Below are positions 1 through 7,991 of a DNA stretch of 64,000 nucleotides, piece by piece. The notes under the pieces were generated by a model that was not told the DNA's origin, did not search any database, and saw only the letters and a list, made by a program, of their open reading frames with translations. Each line of letters opens with the position of its first letter. Within the stretch, counting starts at the first letter, position 1. The position numbers and the translations under genes are program-made. The stretch comes from Rhodocyclales bacterium (GTDB lineage Bacteria; Pseudomonadota; Gammaproteobacteria; Burkholderiales; Rhodocyclaceae), in NCBI GenBank assembly GCA_028292485.1, contig JAQGMG010000005.1, positions 62,001 to 126,000 of the forward strand, read 5' to 3'.

Positions 1-275
1 GCTTCCTCGTTCTGGAATTCCTCACCCACCGCCCGCAGATTCTCCGCCTCACGCAACATGCGCTCAGCAATCGCCACCACCTGCCTGCCCGGCTCGCTAA
101 TGGCCGTCAGCCGCTTGCCGTGACGCACGAAGATCTCGATCCCAAGCTCTTCTTCGAGCAGCTTGATCTGCTTGGACACGCCCGGCTGTGAAGTGAACAG
201 CGCGTCGGCCGCCTCGGAGATGGAGAGCTTGCGCTTGGCGACTTCAAGAACGTAGCGGAGTTGTTGGAGGTTCAT
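1..275 (-). CDS. LysR-family regulator, CysB/Cbl type, N-terminal part (truncated by window edge)
   Basis: Reading the minus strand from the ATG at 275 gives an uninterrupted N-terminal winged helix-turn-helix of the CysB/Cbl kind. It opens MNLQQLRYVLEVAKRKLSIS, and the recognition-helix region reads FTSQPGVSKQIKLLEEELG, followed by the FVRHGKRL wing. CysB-type proteins activate sulfate assimilation genes when sulfide is scarce, with O- or N-acetylserine as inducer; that is family knowledge. Only about 91 residues lie in the window, so the effector domain is not seen. The neighbouring cys operon at 1.7-7.1 kb fits this role. Whether it is cysB or the paralogue cbl cannot be decided from this fragment. 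Confidence 0.85.
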   Translation of the reverse strand, partial: MNLQQLRYVLEVAKRKLSISEAADALFTSQPGVSKQIKLLEEELGIEIFVRHGKRLTAISEPGRQVVAIAERMLREAENLRAVGEEFQNEE

Positions 276-305
276 TTGGTGCTCATATGTGCGAAACGCT
301 AATTG

Positions 306-379
306 CCGTCATTCCGGCGAAAGCCGGAATCCAGTACCGTGCCTCCGAGCCTGGATCCCGGCTTTCGCCGGGATGACGG
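306..379. repeat. Inverted repeat, REP-like palindromic element
   Basis: Two arms of about 29 bases (306-334 and 351-379) are inverted copies of each other with a few mismatches and are separated by 16 bases. Each arm contains its own small palindrome (CCGGC..GCCGG). The wording CGTCATTCCGGCGAAAGCC resembles repeats scattered through many proteobacterial genomes. The element lies between the 5' end of the LysR gene and the 3' end of the GIY-YIG gene. It could form a strong hairpin in RNA and might act as a bidirectional terminator. Confidence 0.75.
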
Positions 380-384
380 TGTCT

Positions 385-672
385 TCAAGTGATCTCGTCA
401 TACAAGTCCCGCCATTGCGGATTGGCAGTTTCGATCAATTCCAGTTTCCAGGCCCGCTGCCATTCCTTCAGTGCCTTCTCGTGGGAGATCGCACTTTCCA
501 TGGTGCTGTGCTGCTCATACCAGATGAGCATCTTGATGCCATAACGTTTGGTGAAGCCCTCGACCAATTCTTCTTTGTGTTGCCAGACGCGCTGAACAAG
601 GTTGGATGTAACACCTATATAAAGCGTCCCGTTACGCTTATTTGCAAGAATATAAACGCAGGGTTGTTTCAT
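385..672 (-). CDS. Small GIY-YIG nuclease-domain protein (95 aa)
   Basis: The protein is a single GIY-YIG domain: the first strand reads YILANKRNGTLYIGVT (the family's Y..LYIGVT form), followed by an arginine in LVQRVWQHK and a glutamate in SHEKALKEW. The family cuts DNA in homing nucleases and UvrC, but the role of these small stand-alone members (YhbQ-like) is unsettled. The ATG at 672 is preceded on the minus strand by a GGAG at a good distance. The frame stays open further upstream, but that part lies inside a palindromic element and is unlikely to be coding. The gene is bracketed by palindromic repeats on both sides, which may mean the whole unit is mobile. Confidence 0.8.
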   Translation of the reverse strand: MKQPCVYILANKRNGTLYIGVTSNLVQRVWQHKEELVEGFTKRYGIKMLIWYEQHSTMESAISHEKALKEWQRAWKLELIETANPQWRDLYDEIT

Positions 673-686
673 CCCGGCTCCAGGAG

Positions 687-812
687 ATAAAGGCCTCGGC
701 TTGCCGAGCGAGCGGCCCTCAGGCAAGGCGGTCCGCGCAGAGCAGGGCTTTCGCCCGGCGAGCGGGCCAACGCAGCATGAGGGTCGCGCAGCCGGCAAGA
801 CGAGGCCTTTAT
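687..812. repeat. Large imperfect palindrome upstream of the GIY-YIG gene
   Basis: Outer arms of 20 bases (687-706 and 793-812) are reverse complements with one mismatch. Inside them a second region (about 709-722 against 779-790) also pairs imperfectly, so the segment could fold into one long hairpin. A T-rich stretch follows at 816-824, so it may end transcription. The base composition is richer in GC than the flanks. No protein on either strand looks genuine here. It could be a non-autonomous mobile element or a structured RNA; nothing in the sequence decides between these. Confidence 0.6.
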
Positions 813-850
813 ATTACTTTTTCTTCTATTGGTGTGAATGAAACAGGGGA

Positions 851-878
851 TTGGGGATGAAAGGCCGCGCGTTATGAT
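851..878 (+). promoter_or_regulatory. Candidate sigma-70 promoter for the exporter/cys operon
   Basis: TTGGGG at 851-856 and TATGAT at 873-878 are separated by 16 bases and sit 34 bases upstream of the exporter ATG. The -10 matches five of six consensus bases and the -35 only three, as expected if an activator such as CysB assists. No CysB site can be named by eye. Confidence 0.35.
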
Positions 879-911
879 CCAGCCTCCCCGAATCCCTACA
901 GATCGCGCCCC

Positions 912-1694
912 ATGAACCTGCTGTATCCCATCGCCGGCTTTGCCGTGGGCACCATCGTCGGCCTGACCGGCGTGGGCGGTGGCTCGCTCATGACACCCCT
1001 GCTGGTGCTGCTGTTCGGCGTGAATCCTTCCGTCGCGGTGGGTACCGATCTGCTCTATGCCTCGATCACCAAGGCCGGCGGCACGCTGGCGCACAGCCTC
1101 AAGGGCACCGTGGATTGGCAAATTACACGTACCTTGGCAACGGGCTCGTTGCCTGCGGCGGCATTGACCCTGTGGCTGGTGCATCAATACTTCCCCGGCG
1201 GCCTGGGGGGCGCTTCGAAGCTGATTTCATTCGCACTGGGTATCGCGCTGCTACTGACCGCCCTGTCTCTCGTATTGCGCAAGAAGCTGCAAGCCTTGGC
1301 GCAGAAACAGGCGCCTTCAGTGCCGAACCCGCGTCGCACTCTCTGGCTGACCGTGCTGATGGGCGCGGTGCTTGGCGCGCTGGTTTCCATTTCCTCCGTG
1401 GGGGCCGGGGCGCTAGGCGTGACGGCATTGTTTTTCCTGTACCCTGCGCTGCCCGCGCACCGCATCGTCGGCTCGGACATTGCACACGCGGTGCCGCTCA
1501 CGCTGGTGGCTGGTCTCGGCCATTGGTGGCTGGGCAGTATCAATTGGCTATTGCTTGGCAGTCTGCTGATAGGTTCATTGCCAGGTATCTGGCTCGGTAG
1601 CCATATCTCAGCGAAAGTACCGGAAAAGGTCTTGCGCCCGATTCTGGCAGGCATGCTGGTGCTGATCGGCGCGAAACTCATCGCGGCCAGTTGA
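912..1694 (+). CDS. TauE/SafE-family membrane anion exporter
   Basis: This 260-residue polytopic membrane protein starts with the family's typical first segment and glycine motif (GLTGVGGGSLMTPLL, residues about 17-31). A second matching half follows near residues 150-165 (SISSVGAGALGVTAL), showing the internal duplication known for TauE/SafE proteins. Members export sulfite, sulfoacetate or related anions, or take up other organic anions. It lies directly upstream of sulfite reductase with only 39 bases between, so a role in sulfite or sulfate movement linked to cysteine synthesis is plausible. Substrate and direction are inferred from context, not shown by the sequence. Confidence 0.85.
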   Translation: MNLLYPIAGFAVGTIVGLTGVGGGSLMTPLLVLLFGVNPSVAVGTDLLYASITKAGGTLAHSLKGTVDWQITRTLATGSLPAAALTLWLVHQYFPGGLGGASKLISFALGIALLLTALSLVLRKKLQALAQKQAPSVPNPRRTLWLTVLMGAVLGALVSISSVGAGALGVTALFFLYPALPAHRIVGSDIAHAVPLTLVAGLGHWWLGSINWLLLGSLLIGSLPGIWLGSHISAKVPEKVLRPILAGMLVLIGAKLIAAS

Positions 1695-1733
1695 ACTCAA
1701 AGAAACAATACTGATTTACCGGAAGAGTACGCC

Positions 1734-3419
1734 ATGTACAAATACGACGAATATGACCACCGCATCGTGCGCGAGCGTGTTGCGCAGTATCGCGACCAGA
1801 CGCGCCGCTACCTCGCCGGCGAGTTGAGCGACGACGAGTTCCGTCCGCTGCGGCTGCAGAACGGTCTCTACATCCAGCGCCTGGCGCCCATGCTGCGCGT
1901 GGCGATCCCTTACGGTCTGCTGGGCTCCCATCAGCTGCGCAAGCTGGCGCATATCGCGCGCGAATACGATCACGACTACGCGCATTTTTCGACGCGCCAG
2001 AATCTGCAATACAACTGGCCCGAGCTGCCGCGTGTGCCGGACATCCTCGAAGAGCTGGCGAGCGTTGAAATGCACGCCATCCAGACTTCCGGCAACTGCA
2101 TCCGCAACATCACGACGGATCAGTTTGCAGGCGTCGCGCCCGACGAAGTTGTTGACCCGCGTCCGCTTGCCGAGATACTGCGCCAATGGAGTACTTTCCA
2201 TCCGGAATTCGCGCTGCTGCCGCGGAAATTCAAGATCGCAGTGAGTGGCACGACCAACGACCGCGCCGTTGTGCAGATGCATGATATCGGCATGGAGTTC
2301 TATCGCGACGCAGCTGGCGCACTGCTGATCAAGGTGTGGGTTGGTGGTGGTCTGGGTCGTACGCCTATCCTCGGCGAAGTCATCCACGACGCCCTGCCCT
2401 GGCAACACGCATTGACATATTGCGAAGCGATCCTGCGCACCTACAACCGCTGGGGCCGCCGCGACAATTCGTACAAGGCGCGCATCAAGATTCTGGTGAA
2501 GGCGCTCGGCATCGAGGAGTTCCGCCGTCAGGTGGATGCCGAGTGGGCGCATCACAAGGATGGTGCCAATACGATCACACAGGCCGAACTGGAGCGCGTT
2601 GCCAGGCACTTCGACGCCCCTGCTTATGAGACGCTGGCCAATGACGATGCGGGCTTCGACGAGAAGGTCGCGAGCGACAAGGCTTTTGCCAACTGGGTGA
2701 AGCGTTGCGTGCATGCCCACAAGGTGCCGGGCTATCGCGCCGTTACCTTGTCGCTCAAGCCAACCGGTATCGCGCCGGGCGATGCGACGTCGGACCAGAT
2801 GGACATCGTCGCCAACTTCGCCGACCAGTACAGCTTCGGCGAAGTGCGCGTGTCGCACGAGCAGAACCTGATCCTCGCCGACGTCAAACTCGCCGATCTC
2901 CACGCCTTGTGGCAGACCGCACGTGCGGCCGGTCTCGCAACGCCGAACATCGGTTTGATCACCGACATCATCTGCTGCCCCGGTGGTGATTTCTGCTCGC
3001 TGGCCAATGCCAAGAGCATTCCGATTGCCGTGGCCATCCAGCGTCAGTTCGACGACCTGGACTATCAGCATGACATCGGTGAAATGGAGATCAATATTTC
3101 GGGCTGCATGAATGCCTGCGGTCATCACCACGTCGGCCACATCGGTGTGCTCGGCGTCGACAAGGACGGCTCCGAGTGGTACCAGGTGAGCATCGGTGGC
3201 AAGCAGGGCAACGACGCGAGCCTTGGCAGCGTCATCGGGCCGTCGTTCGCGGCAGATGAAGTAGCAGGCGTGGTGCAACGCCTGATTGATGTCTATATCG
3301 AGAACCGCAGCCCGGAAGAGCGTTTCATCGACACGGTGCGTCGTCTCGGTGTGGCGCCGTTCAAGACGCGGGTGTATGCCGACCGTCAAACTGGCAAGAA
3401 GGAGGCCGCCAATGTCTGA
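1734..3419 (+). CDS. cysI: Assimilatory sulfite reductase, siroheme subunit (nitrite/sulfite reductase family)
   Basis: The 561-residue protein has the twofold ferredoxin-like and siroheme-binding layout of sulfite/nitrite reductases. The four ligands of the [4Fe-4S]-siroheme centre are visible: Cys415 and Cys421 in CCPGGDFC, and Cys458 and Cys462 in GCMNACGHHH. It reduces sulfite to sulfide in the cytoplasm. No flavoprotein subunit cysJ is adjacent, which is usual in betaproteobacteria, where another electron donor is used. A GGAAGAG ribosome site precedes the ATG. The DUF934 gene starts 8 bases before this gene ends, so the two are translationally coupled. Nitrite reductase is the alternative call, but the cys context favours sulfite. 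Confidence 0.93.
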   Translation: MYKYDEYDHRIVRERVAQYRDQTRRYLAGELSDDEFRPLRLQNGLYIQRLAPMLRVAIPYGLLGSHQLRKLAHIAREYDHDYAHFSTRQNLQYNWPELPRVPDILEELASVEMHAIQTSGNCIRNITTDQFAGVAPDEVVDPRPLAEILRQWSTFHPEFALLPRKFKIAVSGTTNDRAVVQMHDIGMEFYRDAAGALLIKVWVGGGLGRTPILGEVIHDALPWQHALTYCEAILRTYNRWGRRDNSYKARIKILVKALGIEEFRRQVDAEWAHHKDGANTITQAELERVARHFDAPAYETLANDDAGFDEKVASDKAFANWVKRCVHAHKVPGYRAVTLSLKPTGIAPGDATSDQMDIVANFADQYSFGEVRVSHEQNLILADVKLADLHALWQTARAAGLATPNIGLITDIICCPGGDFCSLANAKSIPIAVAIQRQFDDLDYQHDIGEMEINISGCMNACGHHHVGHIGVLGVDKDGSEWYQVSIGGKQGNDASLGSVIGPSFAADEVAGVVQRLIDVYIENRSPEERFIDTVRRLGVAPFKTRVYADRQTGKKEAANV

Positions 3420-4050
3420 CATAAAAGGCAAGCTGAGAGCGAATCTCATCAGGACAGATGGCGGCGAGGCGCGCCTCGTCATGAATGACGAATGGCTGAT
3501 CGTGCGGCTTCCCGTGGTGCAGGAAGAAGTGAAAAAACAGGCCGGCAAGGTCGTGCAGTTCAAGCTCACCAATGCCGAAAGCGCGACTGCCGCGCAGATC
3601 ACCGATACGCAAGTGCCCGAGGGCAAGATTGTGCTGCCGCTGTCCGTATGGCTGGCGCGCAAGGCGGAGTTTTCCTCGCGTGTCGCCGCTGGTGAAATCG
3701 GCGTGTGGCTGGAGACCCATGAGCTGGTCGAAACACTCTTCGAAAACCAGCCCGACCTGAATGTGTTCCCCGTGATCGGCGTGTATATCGAACGTTTTCC
3801 TGATGGCCGCGCCTACTCGACGGCTTCGCTGCTGCGTACGCGTTTCGGTTTCCGCAACGAGTTGCGTGCTTTCGGCGATGTATTGCGCGATCAACTGTTC
3901 TTTCTCAATCGTTGCGGGTTTTCTGCCTTCGAGGTGCGTGCCGATCGCTCGGCCGAAGAGGCCCTGGCCTCCCTCAAGGACTTCAGTGAGCCTTATCAGG
4001 CGGCGGTCACGGTTGATCAACCGCTGTGGCGCCGTCACGCAAGAGTCTGA
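3412..4050 (+). CDS. DUF934 protein linked to sulfite reductase
   Basis: This 212-residue protein belongs to DUF934, a family almost always found next to cysI in proteobacteria. Typical stretches are VPEGKIVLPLSVWLARK and FPVIGVYIERFPDGRAYSTA, followed by LLRTRFGFRNELRAFGDVL. The biochemical function is not established; a role in assembly of, or electron supply to, sulfite reductase has been assumed only from gene neighbourhood. The ATG at 3412 lies within the end of cysI and follows AAGGAGG, an ideal ribosome binding site. cysH starts 13 bases after its stop. Confidence 0.9.
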   Translation: MSDIKGKLRANLIRTDGGEARLVMNDEWLIVRLPVVQEEVKKQAGKVVQFKLTNAESATAAQITDTQVPEGKIVLPLSVWLARKAEFSSRVAAGEIGVWLETHELVETLFENQPDLNVFPVIGVYIERFPDGRAYSTASLLRTRFGFRNELRAFGDVLRDQLFFLNRCGFSAFEVRADRSAEEALASLKDFSEPYQAAVTVDQPLWRRHARV

Positions 4051-4063
4051 TTCGAGTACCGAG

Positions 4064-4834
4064 ATGGAACAAACCGTTTCCTTTCTGCCGCCACGCAAGG
4101 TCAGCAATCCGGCCACACACCCGGAGCTGACTGACGTGTTGCGCGCAAGTGTGGCTGTCAAGCGCAGTAATGCGCTTGAGCTGCTGCATGCCATCGCCGA
4201 GCGGCACGATGCAGCGTCGGGCGCTGTCACCTTCGCCAACAGTTTCGGCGCCGAAGACATGGTGCTCACCGACATCATCCTGAGCGAGCAGTTACCTATC
4301 GAGATATTCTCGCTAGATACCGGACGTCTGCCCGCCGAGACCTATACCTTGATGAGCGAAGTCGAGCAAAAGTACGCCACGCGCCTCAAGGTATTCTTTC
4401 CCGAAAGCAGCACGGTGGAAGCCTACGTGCGTAACCACGGCATCAATGCTTTCTACAGCTCTGTCGAGTTGCGCAAGGCATGCTGCGGTATGCGCAAGGT
4501 CGAGCCGCTGCGCCGCGCACTGGCAGGCAAGAAAGCCTGGATCACCGGCTTGCGCGCAGCGCAGGGCGCGACGCGCTCCGATTTGCCGGTGCATGAGTAT
4601 GACGAAGGCAATGGCCTGGAAAAATACAATCCGCTGGCCGACTGGAGCGAGCAGGAGGTGTGGGCATATATCCGCATCCATGGTGTGCCTTACAACACCC
4701 TGCACGACCAGTTCTATCCCAGCATCGGCTGCGCGCCTTGCACGCGGGCGGTTGCGGTCGGTGAGGATGTGCGAGCGGGGCGCTGGTGGTGGGAGAACCC
4801 AGATTCGAAAGAATGCGGATTGCATGTGAAGTAA
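4064..4834 (+). CDS. cysH: Assimilatory adenylylsulfate (APS) reductase, iron-sulfur type
   Basis: This 256-residue protein reduces activated sulfate to sulfite with thioredoxin or a similar donor. It carries the paired cysteines Cys140-Cys141 (KACCGMRK) and Cys223-Cys226 (CAPC) that hold a [4Fe-4S] cluster in bacterial APS reductases, and the catalytic C-terminal Cys251 in KECGLH. The cluster motif separates it from PAPS reductases of the E. coli kind, which lack these four cysteines. It should therefore use APS directly, which fits the absence of an APS kinase gene in the operon. The ATG at 4064 gives the normal family length; the frame is open further upstream only because it overlaps the DUF934 gene. 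Confidence 0.93.
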   Translation: MEQTVSFLPPRKVSNPATHPELTDVLRASVAVKRSNALELLHAIAERHDAASGAVTFANSFGAEDMVLTDIILSEQLPIEIFSLDTGRLPAETYTLMSEVEQKYATRLKVFFPESSTVEAYVRNHGINAFYSSVELRKACCGMRKVEPLRRALAGKKAWITGLRAAQGATRSDLPVHEYDEGNGLEKYNPLADWSEQEVWAYIRIHGVPYNTLHDQFYPSIGCAPCTRAVAVGEDVRAGRWWWENPDSKECGLHVK

Positions 4835-4871
4835 TTTGTGTCGCGGATGCGACGCTGCTGATGAAATAAAA

Positions 4872-5807
4872 ATGACAACCTTGACCAAACAGACTCTCTC
4901 TCACCTCGACTGGCTCGAAGCCGAGGCCATCCACATCATGCGTGAGGTGGCTGGCCAGTGCGAACGCCCTGTGCTGCTGTTCTCCGGCGGCAAGGATTCC
5001 GTCTGCATGTTGCGCGTGGCTGAAAAGGCTTTCCGCCCCGGCAAATTCCCGTTTCCGCTGATGCACATCGACACGGGCCACAACTACAAGGAAGTCATCG
5101 ATTTCCGCGACAAGCGTGCTGCCGAGCTGGGCGAGCGCCTGATCGTGCGCTCGGTCGAAGACTCGATGAAGCGCGGTACCGTAGTGTTGAAGTCGGCTGA
5201 CGAGCCACGCAACAAGCACCAGTCCGTAACCTTGCTTGAGGCCATTGCCGAATTCGAATTCGATGCCTGTATCGGCGGCGCCCGCCGTGACGAAGAAAAG
5301 GCGCGCGCGAAAGAGCGCGTCATGAGTTTCCGCGACGAGTTCGGCCAATGGGACCCGAAGAACCAGCGCCCCGAGCTGTGGAACCTCTACAACGCGCGCA
5401 CCCATCGCGGCGAGAATATCCGCGCCTTCCCGATCAGCAACTGGACCGAGATGGATGTGTGGCAATACATCGAGCGCGAGAAGCTCGAATTGCCGAGTAT
5501 CTACTTTGCGCATACGCGCCAGGTCGTGATGCGTGGCGGTTCGATTGTCCCGGCCAACGTTCCTGTGGCCAGCGGTGATGTCCTCAACGCGCCGAAGGCT
5601 GGCGAGTCAATCATCGACCTGCAGGTCCGTTTCCGCACCGTGGGTGACATTACCTGTACCGCTCCGGTGGAGTCCGATGCCGGCACGGTTGCCGACATCG
5701 TGCTCGAAACGGCAACGACAACGATCACGGAACGCGGCGCCACGCGCCTCGACGATCAGACTTCCGATGCCTCGATGGAACAGCGCAAAAAAGAAGGTTA
5801 TTTCTAA
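4872..5807 (+). CDS. cysD: Sulfate adenylyltransferase small subunit
   Basis: This 311-residue protein is the catalytic half of ATP sulfurylase, which makes APS from ATP and sulfate. The N-type ATP pyrophosphatase motif SGGKDSVCML lies at residues 38-47. Further family blocks are HIDTGHNYKEVIDFRD and the C-terminal RKKEGYF ending typical of CysD. The downstream cysN starts one base after its stop, as expected for two subunits made together. The ATG at 4872 is chosen because it gives the standard N-terminus (MTTLTKQTLSHLDWLEAEAI); the ribosome site in front of it is weak. Confidence 0.96.
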   Translation: MTTLTKQTLSHLDWLEAEAIHIMREVAGQCERPVLLFSGGKDSVCMLRVAEKAFRPGKFPFPLMHIDTGHNYKEVIDFRDKRAAELGERLIVRSVEDSMKRGTVVLKSADEPRNKHQSVTLLEAIAEFEFDACIGGARRDEEKARAKERVMSFRDEFGQWDPKNQRPELWNLYNARTHRGENIRAFPISNWTEMDVWQYIEREKLELPSIYFAHTRQVVMRGGSIVPANVPVASGDVLNAPKAGESIIDLQVRFRTVGDITCTAPVESDAGTVADIVLETATTTITERGATRLDDQTSDASMEQRKKEGYF

Positions 5808-5808
5808 G

Positions 5809-7107
5809 ATGTCCGCAAACGAAAACATTCACGGCTGTGTTCCCGATAACGGCCTGCTGCGCTTCATGACCTGCGGCAGCGTGGACGACGGCAAGAGCAC
5901 GCTGATCGGCCGACTGCTGTTCGACACCAAGACCATCCTTGCCGACACGCTGACGCAGATCGAGAAGACCTCGAAGAAGCGCGGCATGGGCGCGGTCGAT
6001 TTGTCGCTGCTGACCGATGGCCTGCAAGCGGAGCGCGAGCAGGGCATCACTATCGATGTGGCATATCGCTATTTCTCGACCGGCACGCGCAAGTACATCA
6101 TTGCCGATGCGCCGGGTCATGAGCAATACACGCGCAACATGGTCACGGCGGCGTCCACCGCCAACCTCGCCATCATCCTTGTCGATGCGCGCAAGGGTGT
6201 GCTGACGCAAACCCGCCGTCATAGTTACCTGGCGCACCTGGTCGGCATTCCGCATCGTGTCGTCGCCATCAACAAGATGGATCTGGTCGACTACAGCCAG
6301 GAAACCTACGACCGCATCTGTGCCGAATATCGTGCGTTTGCCGAGAAACTCGGGCTGATTCCCGCAGGCGGCGATCTGCGCTTCATTCCGATGTCGGCGC
6401 TCAACGGCGACAACATCGTCGATCGCACGGAAGCCATGCCCTGGTACAAAGGGCCGACCTTGCTGGAAGTACTCGAGACAGCTCCCGCAGCACACACCGA
6501 GCACAACGAGCCGTTCCGCTTTCCGGTGCAGTTCGTGTGCCGCCCGCAGGACTCGGCCAATCCCGATCTGCACGACTATCGCGGCTTCATGGGGCAAGTC
6601 GAATCAGGTTCGATCAAGGCCGGTGATGAAGTCACGGTATTACCCTCGGGCCGCACGAGCCGTATCAAGGCCGTGCATCTGGGCGGTGAGCCGATTGCCG
6701 AAGGCGTCACGGAACAGTCCGTCACGTTGTTGCTGGAAGACGAAGTCGACATCTCGCGCGGTGACATGATCGTCAAGTCGTCCGAAGTGCCAGAGGCACG
6801 CAAGGAGCTCGACGCGATGATCTGCTGGCTGTCCGAGACACCGCTGTCGCCGGCACGCACCTATTCGATCCGTCACACCACGCGCACCAGCAAGGCCAAG
6901 CTCAACGGTATCGCCTACCGCGTGGACGTGAATTCACTCGAGCATGCCGAGGCCACGCAGCTGGCCATGAACGATATCGCGCGCGTCAATCTGAAGCTGG
7001 CGCTGCCGGTGTTCGCCGATCCGTACGCGCAGAATCGCGCGACCGGCGCTTTCATCGTGATCGATGACTCCACCAATAATACGGTCGGCGCCGGGATGAT
7101 CCTCTGA
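5809..7107 (+). CDS. cysN: Sulfate adenylyltransferase GTPase subunit
   Basis: This 432-residue translation-factor-like GTPase drives APS synthesis by CysD. The G1 motif GSVDDGKST is at residues 23-31, followed by the DAPGHEQYTRNM (G3) and NKMDLVD (G4) motifs and two beta-barrel domains. It stops at the normal end of CysN and carries no fused APS kinase (CysC) domain, unlike CysNC of many bacteria. No separate cysC lies in the window, which matters because a sulfotransferase is encoded at 50.4-53.6 kb. A terminator follows directly, so this is the last gene of the sulfur operon. Confidence 0.95.
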   Translation: MSANENIHGCVPDNGLLRFMTCGSVDDGKSTLIGRLLFDTKTILADTLTQIEKTSKKRGMGAVDLSLLTDGLQAEREQGITIDVAYRYFSTGTRKYIIADAPGHEQYTRNMVTAASTANLAIILVDARKGVLTQTRRHSYLAHLVGIPHRVVAINKMDLVDYSQETYDRICAEYRAFAEKLGLIPAGGDLRFIPMSALNGDNIVDRTEAMPWYKGPTLLEVLETAPAAHTEHNEPFRFPVQFVCRPQDSANPDLHDYRGFMGQVESGSIKAGDEVTVLPSGRTSRIKAVHLGGEPIAEGVTEQSVTLLLEDEVDISRGDMIVKSSEVPEARKELDAMICWLSETPLSPARTYSIRHTTRTSKAKLNGIAYRVDVNSLEHAEATQLAMNDIARVNLKLALPVFADPYAQNRATGAFIVIDDSTNNTVGAGMIL

Positions 7108-7110
7108 TCG

Positions 7111-7143
7111 CCAAAGGGCTGCTGCGGCGGCCCTTTGGTTTAT
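7111..7143 (+). terminator. Rho-independent terminator of the cys operon
   Basis: An 8-base stem (7111-7118 with 7131-7138) with a GC-rich loop is followed by TTTAT. It starts three bases after the cysN stop codon. The T tract is short, so termination may be incomplete. Confidence 0.65.
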
Positions 7144-7227
7144 AGTGCAAGCCGCTTGTAATGCTCGCACGCACAAGACACGTGCTGAACCAGGATCGAA
7201 TCCACGTATTCTCAACCAAGGAAAACC

Positions 7228-7926
7228 ATGAAAAAGACATTCATTGCCGTGATCTGTGCGCTGAGCGCAGTGGCAAGTTCCGCTGCAGACATGACCGAAG
7301 AGCAAAAGACGGTGTATGCAATTGGCGCCATCATGGGCAAGCAGGTATCCGTTTTCAATCTCTCGCCCGCCGAGCTGGAGCTGGTCAAGAAGGGCCTGAC
7401 CGATGCAGTCAAGGGCGGCAAGATGGCCGTCGAGCTGGAAACCTACATGCCGAAAGTGCAGGAGCTCGCCAGCAAGCGCGTGGTTGCGGCTGGTGCCAAG
7501 CAGGCTGCTGCCGGCAAGGTGTTTGCAGCGCAGGCCGCCAAGGAAGCCGGGGCAGTCAAGACTGCTTCGGGCCTGGTCTACATTTCACTGAAGGATGGTT
7601 CCGGCCCTAGCCCGACAGCCAATGACATCGTCAAAGTGAACTATCGCGGTACGCTGATTGATGGCACCGAGTTCGACAGTTCGTACAAGCGCAACGAGCC
7701 AATCGAGTTTCCGCTTTCTGGCGTGATCAAGTGCTGGGGCGAAGGCGTGCAGAAAATGAAGGTCGGTGGCAAGGCGCGCCTGGTGTGCCCGCCCGAGATC
7801 GCTTACGGCGAACAGGGAACGGGCGGCGCGATTCCACCGAACTCGACGCTGAATTTCGAAGTCGAGCTGCTGGCCGTCAAGGCGCCGCCTAAAGCCGCCG
7901 CTTCCGAGCCGGCCGTCAAGAAGTAG
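7228..7926 (+). CDS. FKBP-type peptidyl-prolyl cis-trans isomerase, periplasmic (FkpA/Mip-like)
   Basis: The 232-residue protein has a clear signal peptide (MKKTFIAVICALSAVASSAA). It continues with an alanine/lysine-rich alpha-helical dimerisation domain to about residue 115 and a C-terminal FKBP domain. The FKBP domain shows VKVNYRGTLIDGTEFDSSY and GGKARLVCPPEIAYGEQG and ends in the family's LNFEVELLAV. Such proteins assist folding of secreted proteins in the periplasm. The C-terminal 15 residues are rich in Ala, Pro and Lys. It appears to be transcribed alone, between two terminators. Confidence 0.93.
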   Translation: MKKTFIAVICALSAVASSAADMTEEQKTVYAIGAIMGKQVSVFNLSPAELELVKKGLTDAVKGGKMAVELETYMPKVQELASKRVVAAGAKQAAAGKVFAAQAAKEAGAVKTASGLVYISLKDGSGPSPTANDIVKVNYRGTLIDGTEFDSSYKRNEPIEFPLSGVIKCWGEGVQKMKVGGKARLVCPPEIAYGEQGTGGAIPPNSTLNFEVELLAVKAPPKAAASEPAVKK

Positions 7927-7942
7927 ACCTGCTTGCTGTAAT

Positions 7943-7973
7943 AAAAAGGCCACCGCATGCGGTGGCCTTTTTT
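7943..7973. terminator. Strong, symmetric rho-independent terminator
   Basis: A perfect palindrome (AAAAAGGCCACCGCA and its complement, 7943-7972) has A tracts on one side and T tracts on the other. It can therefore stop transcription from both the FKBP gene and the convergent unknown gene. Confidence 0.9.
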
Positions 7974-7991
7974 GTTGTCTGAGGCGCTTGT

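Noticed and set aside
673-798. N-terminal extension of the GIY-YIG protein
   Set aside because: The extension lies in the palindromic element and the ATG at 672 has a good ribosome site and the normal family start.
642-860. 72-codon frame on the plus strand
   Set aside because: It lies within the long palindrome and opposite the GIY-YIG start; composition is explained by the palindrome.
1716-3662. Open frame of 648 codons on the minus strand
   Set aside because: It lies fully opposite cysI and the DUF934 gene, has no recognisable domain and is rich in Arg and His as expected for an antisense frame in GC-rich DNA.
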